From DATMMS01 sp036824145 (GTDB taxonomy: Bacteria; Chloroflexota; Dormibacteria; DASZGP01), in the NCBI GenBank assembly GCA_036824145.1, contig DAITAT010000024.1, positions 1-27,860 of the forward strand: DNA of 27,860 bases, written 5' to 3'. Below, piece by piece: positions 22,758 through 27,860 of the stretch. The notes below the pieces were generated by a model. The model made no database searches. It was given only the letters and a program-made list of their open reading frames with translations, and was not told the DNA's origin. Numbering within the stretch: position 1 is the first letter of the stretch; the number at the start of each line of letters is the position of its first letter. Made by a program: the position numbers and the translations under genes.

Positions 22758-23430
22758 GGCTGATCGGTTGGGGAAAGCGCCCGAGCTGGCCCTTTCGATC
22801 ACCTCAGCCGACCGCCCGGGCACGCTGGCGGGCCTGGCCCGCGTCATCTTCGAACATGGCGCCAACGTCGTCTACGTCGGCATCGGCGCACGCCACAAGG
22901 GACTGGCCGACATCTATTTCGAGCTCGACCAGGTGGCCGACGCCGACGCCTTGGTGGCGGCGATCGAGGCCCTTCCGGACGTCGACCAGGTTCGGCGTGA
23001 GCCCACCTTTCACAAGATTTTCGGCCGTCGCGTCATCGTCGTCGGCGCCGGCGCCCAGGCTTCGGGCGTCGTCATGGGCGCTGTCAACGAAGCCGACCGC
23101 CACAACATCCGAGGCGAGCGAATCTCCATCGACACCATCCCTCTGGTGGGGGAGAAGGAGATCGCCGAGGCGGTTAGAGCCGTCGCGCGGCTGCCCCGGG
23201 TGGAGTGCTTGGTGCTGGCCGGCAGCCTGATGGGGGGAGAGATCACAGCCGCGGTCAAGGAGATCCAGGCCGCCGGTATCCTCGTGGTTTCGCTGCGGAT
23301 GGCGGGGTCGGTGGCGAAGGTCGCCGACCTGGTGGTGAGCGATCCGCTCCAGGCTGGCACGATGGCGGTGATGCTGGTGGCCTCGACGGCCGCGCTGGAC
23401 ATCGAGCGCATCCGCGGAGGCAGTTTCTGA
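22750..23430 (+). CDS. ACT-domain protein, DUF5612-like
   Basis: 226 residues from ATG 22750. Residues about 10-80 are an ACT domain (LALSITSADRPGTLAGLARVIFEHGANVVYVGIGARHKGLADIYFEL). Residues about 90-226 form a second domain with VIVVGAGAQASGVVMGAVNEADRHNIRGERISIDTIPLVGEKEIAEAV, VLAGSLMGGEITAAVKEI and DLVVSDPLQAGTMAVMLV, which I recall as the DUF5612-type region of archaeal ACT proteins. No catalytic function is known. ACT domains usually bind amino acids or other small ligands and regulate enzymes. It overlaps the membrane gene before it and the IMPase gene after it. Confidence 0.72.
   Translation: MSKADRLGKAPELALSITSADRPGTLAGLARVIFEHGANVVYVGIGARHKGLADIYFELDQVADADALVAAIEALPDVDQVRREPTFHKIFGRRVIVVGAGAQASGVVMGAVNEADRHNIRGERISIDTIPLVGEKEIAEAVRAVARLPRVECLVLAGSLMGGEITAAVKEIQAAGILVVSLRMAGSVAKVADLVVSDPLQAGTMAVMLVASTAALDIERIRGGSF
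23416..23420 (+). promoter_or_regulatory. Shine-Dalgarno GGAGG placing the IMPase start at CTG 23427
   Basis: GGAGG is followed by 6 nt and then CTG 23427-23429. That is ideal spacing, and no ATG, GTG or TTG lies nearby in this frame, so the motif decides the start. Confidence 0.65.
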
Positions 23431-24257
23431 GTCAGCCGCTGACCGAGAGCTGGCTGCCGGCCTTCAGGCGCATTGCCGACGAGGTTCAGGCGGCCGTTGC
23501 GGGCGTCTGGGGAAGACCCGAAGCGAGGTCGCTGCAGGGCCAAGGCGCGGGCGGTGATGGCACCGTCTTCATCGACAGCTTGGCCGAGGAAATCGTGATT
23601 TCGCAGCTGGAGGCAGAAAACGATCGCGGCCGCAGCTTTCACCTGATCTCGGAGGAGGCGGGTGAGCGCGACTACGGCGGGCGAGGGACTGTGATCGTCG
23701 TCGACCCCATCGATGGCAGCCACAACGCCAAGATGGGCATTCCGTACTTCAGCCTGACGCTCGCCGCCGCCAGCGACCGCACGTATGGCGGCGTGCAGGA
23801 AGGCTGCGTTCGAAACCTCGTCACCGGCGATCACTTCGAAGCCAGGCGCGGTGGCGGCGCCACTCTCAACGGCGCGCCGATCCAGCTGACGGCGGCCGGC
23901 GACACCATTAATGTGCTGCAGTTCGAAGCGACCCGACTGGCAGAACACCTCGACGAATACCGCGAGCTCCTCTTCAGTGCGGAAAGGGTTCGGGTGCTCG
24001 GCTCGGCAGCGCTCAACATCTGCCTGGTCGCCAGCGGCGCGGTCAGCGTCAGCCTCGCTCCCAGCCTCCGCTCGGTGGACTGCGCCGCACCGTTGCTGGT
24101 CCTCACCGAAGCCGGAGGCATCGCCACTGACATAGAGGGCGCCAACCTGGATGGCCTTGAGATGGCCTTGGATGTCCGCCCCAGCGTGGTAACCGCCGGC
24201 AGCCAGGGGCTTCTCGAGAACGCGCTGAGGAAGCTGAGGCCCCGGCCACTCGGCTAA
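23427..24257 (+). CDS. Inositol-monophosphatase-family phosphatase (archaeal IMPase/FBPase-like), likely CTG start
   Basis: 276 residues from CTG 23427, which overlaps the previous stop as CTGA and has GGAGG 6 nt upstream. Metal-binding motifs of the family are visible: SEEAGERD (acidic residue of the WxIDPxDG-type site), VVDPIDGSHNAKMGIPYFSLTLA (DPIDGS), and near the C-terminus SLRSVDCAAPLLVLTEAGG (the D-x-A-A..L..EAGG motif). The short compact form and GIPYFSLTL resemble archaeal and Thermotoga bifunctional IMPase/fructose-1,6-bisphosphatases. Probable reaction: Mg2+-dependent hydrolysis of a sugar or inositol phosphate in the cytoplasm. The substrate is not determined by sequence. Confidence 0.83.
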   Translation: MSQPLTESWLPAFRRIADEVQAAVAGVWGRPEARSLQGQGAGGDGTVFIDSLAEEIVISQLEAENDRGRSFHLISEEAGERDYGGRGTVIVVDPIDGSHNAKMGIPYFSLTLAAASDRTYGGVQEGCVRNLVTGDHFEARRGGGATLNGAPIQLTAAGDTINVLQFEATRLAEHLDEYRELLFSAERVRVLGSAALNICLVASGAVSVSLAPSLRSVDCAAPLLVLTEAGGIATDIEGANLDGLEMALDVRPSVVTAGSQGLLENALRKLRPRPLG

Positions 24258-24260
24258 GCT
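24255..24260 (+). promoter_or_regulatory. -10 element (TAAGCT) for galT
   Basis: TAAGCT lies 6 nt before ATG 24267 and overlaps the stop codon of the preceding gene. It gives galT its own, probably leaderless, promoter in addition to read-through. Confidence 0.4.
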
Positions 24261-24266
24261 GCCGCC

Positions 24267-25301
24267 ATGTCGGAGCTTCGGCGCGATCCCATCACCGGCC
24301 GTTGGGTTTGCCTGGCCGCGGGGCGGGCAGCCCGCCCGGAGGCCGCTCCGCGAAGGGCCGACGGAGAGTTCACGGCGACCGCGGATTGCCCATTCTGCGA
24401 AGGGCACGAGCAGAGTACCCCCCCGGAGTTGGCGGCCTACCGCCCTGGTGGCGGTCCTGCCGACTCACCTGGCTGGAAAGTCCGGGTGGTGCCGAACCTT
24501 TACCCGGCGTTCTCCTTCGAGGAGAGTCCCGCCGATCTTGGCAACGCGTTGCACGCCCACGGGCCGGCGCTGGGCGCATGCGAGGTGATCATCCACAGTC
24601 CCGACCATCGGCGCTGGCTGCCGTACCTGGCGGATGACCAGGCCGAGCTGGCGATGACCACGACCTGGCAGCGGTACCGCACCCACAGCGTCTCCGGCGT
24701 GGGAAGCGTCGTCGCCCTCTACAACCACGGTAGAGAAGCCGGTGCATCACTGGCCCATCCCCACGGTCAGATCTATTCGACGCGCCTCGTCGCGCCCGTG
24801 CTCGACGAGGAGTACCGGGGCGCCGAGGCGGCGCACCGCGCGATGGGGGCCTGCGTGTTCTGCCGGATGATCGAAGAGGAGTCTGCGCAGGATGTTCGCG
24901 TGGTCGCGCGCGCAAAGCAATTCGTGGCGATCGCGCCATACGCGTCCCGTCAGCCGTACGAGTGCTGGATTCTTCCGACCGAGCACCTGGCCGACCTCGG
25001 CGACGCGCACGAGGATGTTGCTGCCGCCCTCGGCAGGTTCCTGAAGGTGGTGTTGTGGCGCGTGACCGCTGTGGCGGGGGACGTGCCCGTCAATTGGTAT
25101 CTCCACAGCCTTCCCAACGCCGCCGGCGACTGGCGCGAGAGCTACCACTGGCACCTTGAGATCCGTCCCAAACTGACCGATGTCGCCAGCTTCGAACTGG
25201 CCACAGGCACCTACATCAACACCCTCGCCCCGGAGGTCGCGGCGACAACCCTGGCCGCCGAGCAGGATCCCCCGGCCGGCGAATCCGAGCCCCTCGACTG
25301 A
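24267..25301 (+). CDS. galT: Galactose-1-phosphate uridylyltransferase (GalT family, HIT fold)
   Basis: 344 residues from ATG 24267. The N-terminus SELRRDPITGRWVCLAAGR is typical of the family. A first zinc pair CPFC lies at 41-44, and VVPNLYPAF follows. The catalytic HIT motif is HPHGQ at 164-168, with nucleophilic His166. A second CxxC (CVFC, 196-199) and YHWHLEIRPK near the C-terminus complete the two HIT domains. It exchanges UMP between UDP-glucose and galactose 1-phosphate. Related enzymes act on other hexose 1-phosphates (ADP-glucose phosphorylase type), so the sugar is not certain. No galK or galE is adjacent. The upstream sugar-phosphatase and glycosylation genes suggest supply of nucleotide sugars. 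Confidence 0.85.
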   Translation: MSELRRDPITGRWVCLAAGRAARPEAAPRRADGEFTATADCPFCEGHEQSTPPELAAYRPGGGPADSPGWKVRVVPNLYPAFSFEESPADLGNALHAHGPALGACEVIIHSPDHRRWLPYLADDQAELAMTTTWQRYRTHSVSGVGSVVALYNHGREAGASLAHPHGQIYSTRLVAPVLDEEYRGAEAAHRAMGACVFCRMIEEESAQDVRVVARAKQFVAIAPYASRQPYECWILPTEHLADLGDAHEDVAAALGRFLKVVLWRVTAVAGDVPVNWYLHSLPNAAGDWRESYHWHLEIRPKLTDVASFELATGTYINTLAPEVAATTLAAEQDPPAGESEPLD

Positions 25302-25320
25302 CTGTTTTTCAAAGCGCGAG

Positions 25321-25356
25321 CTCGGCGCGGGTTTGTTATCGTTTCCCCGCGCCGAG
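25321..25356 (+). repeat. Perfect 11-bp inverted repeat abutting tRNA-Gly
   Basis: CTCGGCGCGGG and CCCGCGCCGAG flank a 14-nt loop (TTTGTTATCGTTTC), 19 nt after the galT stop. The 3' arm ends on the first base of the tRNA. It may terminate galT transcription, although no T-run follows. The AT-rich loop could contain the tRNA -10 (for example TTATCG). Confidence 0.6.
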
Positions 25357-25430
25357 CGGGAGTAACTCAGCGGTAGAGTGCAACCTTCCCAAGGTTGAAG
25401 TCGCGGGTTCGATCCCCGTCTCCCGCTCCA
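25356..25430 (+). tRNA. tRNA-Gly (anticodon CCC), CCA end encoded
   Basis: Acceptor stem GCGGGAG pairs with CTCCCGC (25420-25426), followed by discriminator T and an encoded CCA. The D arm holds CTCAGCGGTAGAG. The anticodon stem CAACC/GGTTG encloses TTCCCAA, so the anticodon is CCC, reading GGG. The T arm is GCGGG-TTCGATC-CCCGT. All arms fold, so the gene is intact. Its 3' part is duplicated at 27767-27813. Confidence 0.95.
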
Positions 25431-25432
25431 AC
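25386..25432 (+). repeat. Left direct repeat (attachment-site-like), inside tRNA-Gly
   Basis: 47 bp, from the anticodon loop through the CCA end plus two bases, identical to 27767-27813. The identity ends sharply at both sides (C versus A before, C versus A after). This is the classical att geometry of tRNA-targeting integrative elements. Confidence 0.85.
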
Positions 25433-25541
25433 CCCCAGGCCAGTCGGTCCTGAATACGCAACGGTGCTGCTCCCGGAGATGCGGGACGCGCGGGCCAGCG
25501 CTACACGTGTTTCGTGCTGATCGCGAGGCCCGTCCGCGAGG

Positions 25542-26993
25542 TCAGGCGTCGACCGTGACGCCCTGGAGTGGCCCCAGCAACAGGCCAGAGTGCTTCGAAA
25601 TGCCCGGAAGCAGGGTGAGTCGGTGAGTCGGACCCTCGCCGCGCTTGGCGCGTGCCAGTTGCTCAGTCGCGGTTGGTCTCCACAGCTTGTCGATGACCGC
25701 CGTGGGATCACCGCTGACCTGCTCGCGTGGGACCTCGAGGTGCTCTGCCCACAGCCGCTCCCGCGTATCCCTCGCCAACCCCGCGTCGAGAGTCACGATG
25801 TTGACTTCGGTGTCGTTGAAGAGGGAGTGCTCGTTGAGATTGGCCGAGCCCAGGGTGAGCCATCGGTCGTCTACGATGCCGATCTTGGCGTGCACATACA
25901 CGGGATTCCCCTGGCCGCCGTTCGGCGTGACCAGGGTGCAGGCGAGCAGGCGTCCAGTGCCACCGTCAGCTTTGACCAGCGTGCCGAGCTGGCCGCGCGT
26001 GTCATCGGCTCCGCTGTTGGCTTTAGCCGGCAGCAGGATGACGAGGCGAAATTCGCTCGACGGGGGCCAGTCGAGTTTCTCGCGCAGGACAGCGACGATT
26101 TCGGGCGACCACAGAAATTGGTTTTCCAGGTAGATGAATCTCTTAGCCGAGCGCAGTGCGCGCATATATGACTCGAGGACTCGGAAATCGCCGCGCCGGA
26201 GGTCTTTGTACATGCCGTCAGGTACCGTGCGGATCACCTGGACGTCGACGTCCCCGGCCGTGGGCGGAACAGGTGCCGGCGGCAGTGACTCGCCCGTGGT
26301 GGCATGCCAACGCAGCCGAAAATGCGCGCCGACGTCCTGCACGGCCGGGCCCGTGAGCCGCGCCGCTGCGTCATGCCAACCGATCCCGTCGCGTGCCGGG
26401 TGATCGTTGGAATCGAGACGATCCCCGCCGAAGTCCGTAACGTCGATGCCGCCGACAAAAGCGACGCCGTCATCGACGACCATCGTCTTGTCGTGGTGGC
26501 AGTGCATCGGACGCTCACGGGCGTCCAGAGCGCATCGGATCCCGCTGCCGTCAGAGAATTCCTGGAGGATCCTCCTCATGTCGCCGCGCGACGGACGGAA
26601 GATCGGGGCTGGGGCGCCAGCCCAGAGGAGCATGCGCACCTCCACATGCCTAGCGGCCTCGGTCAGCACGCGGAGCAGCTGAGTTGGCGGGTCGGCCTTG
26701 TCGAGTGCGAAAGAGGGGTTGGCGTGCCACCCCGTGATGTTGATGCTGGCGCGCGCTCCCCGGATCGCCTCAAGCATGGCGGCGAAGGCCTCAACCCCGT
26801 CGACGAGGATGTCGACGGCATTACCGGGCTGTGGCCCAGGGTCGCCAGCCGCCCACAGGTCATCCCCAGTGGGGTCATAGGCCCGTTTCCAACCGGCCCT
26901 CGAGAGCCGACGGCGATGGACCCGCGTAATAAGGCCTTCAACACCGCTCCCGATCGCGCCGTCTACGCGGGAGACCAGGTCGATCGCCTTCAC
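25542..26993 (-). CDS. Phospholipase D-family protein (cardiolipin synthase-like), two HKD motifs
   Basis: 483 residues from GTG 26993. Both PLD active-site motifs are intact: HHDKTMVVDDGVAFVGGID (HxKxxxxD) in the first half and VHAKIGIVDDRWLTLGSANLNEHS in the second, followed by NDTEVNI. No transmembrane segment or signal peptide is seen, unlike classical cardiolipin synthases with two N-terminal helices, so this is probably a soluble or peripheral phosphatidyltransferase, phospholipase or nuclease-like PLD. TAAGCT 6 nt before the GTG suggests leaderless transcription. It occupies most of the tRNA-flanked islet. The 109 nt between its stop and the tRNA (25433-25541) hold nothing I can identify. 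Confidence 0.85.
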   Translation of the reverse strand: MKAIDLVSRVDGAIGSGVEGLITRVHRRRLSRAGWKRAYDPTGDDLWAAGDPGPQPGNAVDILVDGVEAFAAMLEAIRGARASINITGWHANPSFALDKADPPTQLLRVLTEAARHVEVRMLLWAGAPAPIFRPSRGDMRRILQEFSDGSGIRCALDARERPMHCHHDKTMVVDDGVAFVGGIDVTDFGGDRLDSNDHPARDGIGWHDAAARLTGPAVQDVGAHFRLRWHATTGESLPPAPVPPTAGDVDVQVIRTVPDGMYKDLRRGDFRVLESYMRALRSAKRFIYLENQFLWSPEIVAVLREKLDWPPSSEFRLVILLPAKANSGADDTRGQLGTLVKADGGTGRLLACTLVTPNGGQGNPVYVHAKIGIVDDRWLTLGSANLNEHSLFNDTEVNIVTLDAGLARDTRERLWAEHLEVPREQVSGDPTAVIDKLWRPTATEQLARAKRGEGPTHRLTLLPGISKHSGLLLGPLQGVTVDA

Positions 26994-26999
26994 ACGATG

Positions 27000-27005
27000 A
27001 GCTTA
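27000..27005 (-). promoter_or_regulatory. -10 element (TAAGCT) for the PLD-family gene
   Basis: On the minus strand TAAGCT is followed by 6 nt and the GTG at 26993. The same hexamer and spacing precede galT. Confidence 0.4.
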
Positions 27006-27093
27006 GTCGGACCAGTCTGGCAGGCCAGAGAGGAGAGCAAGTACGAACGGTCCCACCCAGCCGATTTTGCTTCATCTGTTACCGGCAAACGCG

Positions 27094-27099
27094 TACAAT
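27094..27099 (+). promoter_or_regulatory. Possible -10 (TACAAT) for the small membrane protein/CsbD pair
   Basis: TACAAT in the AT-richer 242-nt gap between the PLD gene and the small membrane gene. It would give a leader of about 130 nt. There is no convincing -35 at 16-18 nt. Confidence 0.3.
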
Positions 27100-27235
27100 T
27101 TTGATCTAGCGGTCCCGAGCCAGGTGCGCCTCTCGTTTGGGGATGCCGTCGGGCCGATGCTCACTTACATCTACATCGAGGCAGCCGGAGACTCAGCGTG
27201 ACGCTTCGGTTGCCGTCAGCCTGGGAGGGTCATCT

Positions 27236-27376
27236 ATGTTCTACGGAGGCGGTGGGCTACTGCTCATCCTCGGCATCATCCTGCTCGTTCTCGGCTACAC
27301 CCTGATCGGCATCATCTGCATCGTGCTTGCCCTTCTAACCGGCGGGTTTGGAATGAATCGGGGCCGGAGAGGTTGA
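27236..27376 (+). CDS. Very small membrane protein (46 residues)
   Basis: From ATG 27236 with a strong GGGAGGG (27223-27229) at 6 nt spacing. The protein is MFYGGGG, then one long or two short hydrophobic segments (LLLILGIILLVLGYTLIGI, ICIVLALLTGG), then a basic tail NRGRRG. It resembles the hydrophobic mini-proteins (YqaE/DUF-type) often found beside CsbD genes in stress regulons. Function unknown. The frame is open upstream to 27137, but the ribosome binding site selects 27236. The stop overlaps the next ATG by one base. Confidence 0.72.
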   Translation: MFYGGGGLLLILGIILLVLGYTLIGIICIVLALLTGGFGMNRGRRG

Positions 27377-27567
27377 TGGCAGAGATCAAAAACAAGGTCG
27401 AGGGCGCGGTTAAGAAGACCGTAGGCAAGGCCAGCGGCAACAAGAAGCTCGAGGCCAAGGGCAAAGCCCAAGAAACCTGGGGCAAGGCACATGAGGTCGT
27501 GCGCAAGGGCCAGGAAAAAGCCTCCGTGCTTCGGAGCAAAGCCAAGCGTCAGGCGAGCAAAGGGTGA
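27376..27567 (+). CDS. CsbD-like general stress protein
   Basis: 63 residues from ATG 27376 (TGATG overlap with the previous gene; GGAGAGG just upstream). A highly charged, Lys-rich helical protein with the CsbD layout: EIKNKVEGAVKKTVGKASGNKKLEAKGKAQETWGKAHE. CsbD is a sigma-B general stress protein in Bacillus with no known biochemical function. TTG 27373 would add one residue but fits less well. Confidence 0.85.
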   Translation: MAEIKNKVEGAVKKTVGKASGNKKLEAKGKAQETWGKAHEVVRKGQEKASVLRSKAKRQASKG

Positions 27568-27766
27568 GTGCCCAGCAGTTCTTGCTCCATTCTTCGGCGC
27601 GCGGCCTGGCGCGGTAGCCTCCGCAGGCAGCAGCAATGGGAACTGATCAACAGACGACCCGGCCAGCGAGCTAAGCGAGGAGATACGCTGAAGGGCGCCA
27701 ATAAGCCATCCACATTCCAAGCTGCCCTCGCGTAGACGTGGTGGAGACCTCCTTAGAAGTCCATTA

Positions 27767-27813
27767 TTCCCAAGGTTGAAGTCGCGGGTTCGATCCCCGT
27801 CTCCCGCTCCAAC
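27767..27813 (+). repeat. Right direct repeat: 3' part of tRNA-Gly(CCC)
   Basis: Exact 47-bp copy of 25386-25432, from the anticodon loop to CCA plus AC. There is no 5' half of a tRNA before it (the preceding bases are CTTAGAAGTCCATTA), so it is a tRNA fragment, as expected of the distal att site of an integrated element. The 199 nt before it (27568-27766) contain no recognisable gene, and the 47 nt after it are AT-richer. Confidence 0.88.
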
Positions 27814-27860
27814 AACTTTCAGAGCCCCGATCTAAATACGAATCAAGCTCTCTATCACCT

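Larger units (their letters stand above)
25386..27813. mobile_element. tRNA-Gly-bounded islet of about 2.4 kb without an integrase
   Basis: The segment between the two 47-bp tRNA-derived direct repeats (unit length 2,381 bp) carries a PLD-family enzyme on the minus strand and a tiny membrane protein plus a CsbD-like protein on the plus strand. No integrase, excisionase, transposase or terminal inverted repeat is recognisable. It may be a decayed or non-autonomous integrative element, or one unit of a larger tandem island extending past the window end. The cargo looks stress-related. Mobility is inferred from the repeats alone. Confidence 0.6.

Noticed and set aside
25433..27766. Integrase or transposase within the islet
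   Set aside because: All three frames on both strands were inspected through their translations. Only the PLD, small membrane and CsbD genes are credible. The large plus-strand frames at 25590-27104 are antisense to the PLD gene.
27568..27766. Additional small gene or terminator after CsbD
   Set aside because: Only short frames (for example an 11-codon one) and no convincing stem with T-run are present.
1..27860. CRISPR array or rRNA genes
   Set aside because: There are no regularly spaced repeats and no rRNA signature. The only exact long repeat is the tRNA-Gly fragment pair.

Overview
The window is dense, high-GC bacterial chromosome. Almost every base is coding, there are many 1-19 nt gene overlaps, and GC is strongly enriched at third codon positions. 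The gene mix (Mop-type molybdate regulator, SOS-boxed DnaE2-type polymerase, KimA-type K+ permease, bacterial protein O-mannosyltransferase, ACT/DUF5612-like protein, archaeal-type IMPase, many apparently leaderless promoters) fits a high-GC soil lineage of the Actinobacteriota or Chloroflexota/Dormibacterota kind. No rRNA or marker gene is present, so this placement is only an inference.

Layout. (1) 73-3112, minus strand: a molybdate operon with a HTH-Mop regulator, then modA, modB and modC. (2) 3190-4000, plus: a XRE-type HTH gene overlapping a nucleotidyltransferase gene, a toxin-antitoxin-like pair with a 20-bp near-palindrome over its start. (3) 4009-6528, plus: a perfect LexA-type box, a -10 hexamer and an ORF holding only the C-terminal part of a DnaE2/ImuC-type polymerase, interrupted by a 157-residue mini-intein. 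(4) 6530-11046, minus: a KimA-like K+ permease coupled by ATGA to a kinase-less protein made of two KdpD-USP units, the second with a destroyed P-loop. (5) 11148-12692, minus: a GT2-GtrA-GAF-like fusion. (6) 12803-17814, plus: BNR-propeller lipoprotein, DsrH/TusB-like protein, LarE-type PP-loop sulfur transferase, ThiF/MoeB-type E1 enzyme, crotonase-fold enzyme and glycerol kinase, closed by a strong terminator. (7) 17991-24257, plus: six overlapping genes for a PH-like membrane protein, a GT39 protein O-mannosyltransferase, a large polytopic GT-C-like protein, a holin-4-like membrane protein, an ACT/DUF5612-like protein and an IMPase, followed by galT. (8) 25356-27813: a tRNA-Gly(CCC) whose 3' part is duplicated 2,381 bp downstream, bracketing a small islet with a PLD-family enzyme, a tiny membrane protein and a CsbD-like protein but no integrase.

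The most unusual items are the SOS-boxed, N-terminally incomplete, intein-bearing polymerase; the tandem KdpD-USP protein with a dead second ATPase unit next to KimA; the DsrH-like/LarE/ThiF sulfur cluster; two overlapping genes that appear to start at CTG; and the integrase-less islet between tRNA-derived direct repeats. Several genes on both strands have a TANNNT hexamer 5-7 nt before the start codon, which suggests widespread leaderless transcription.
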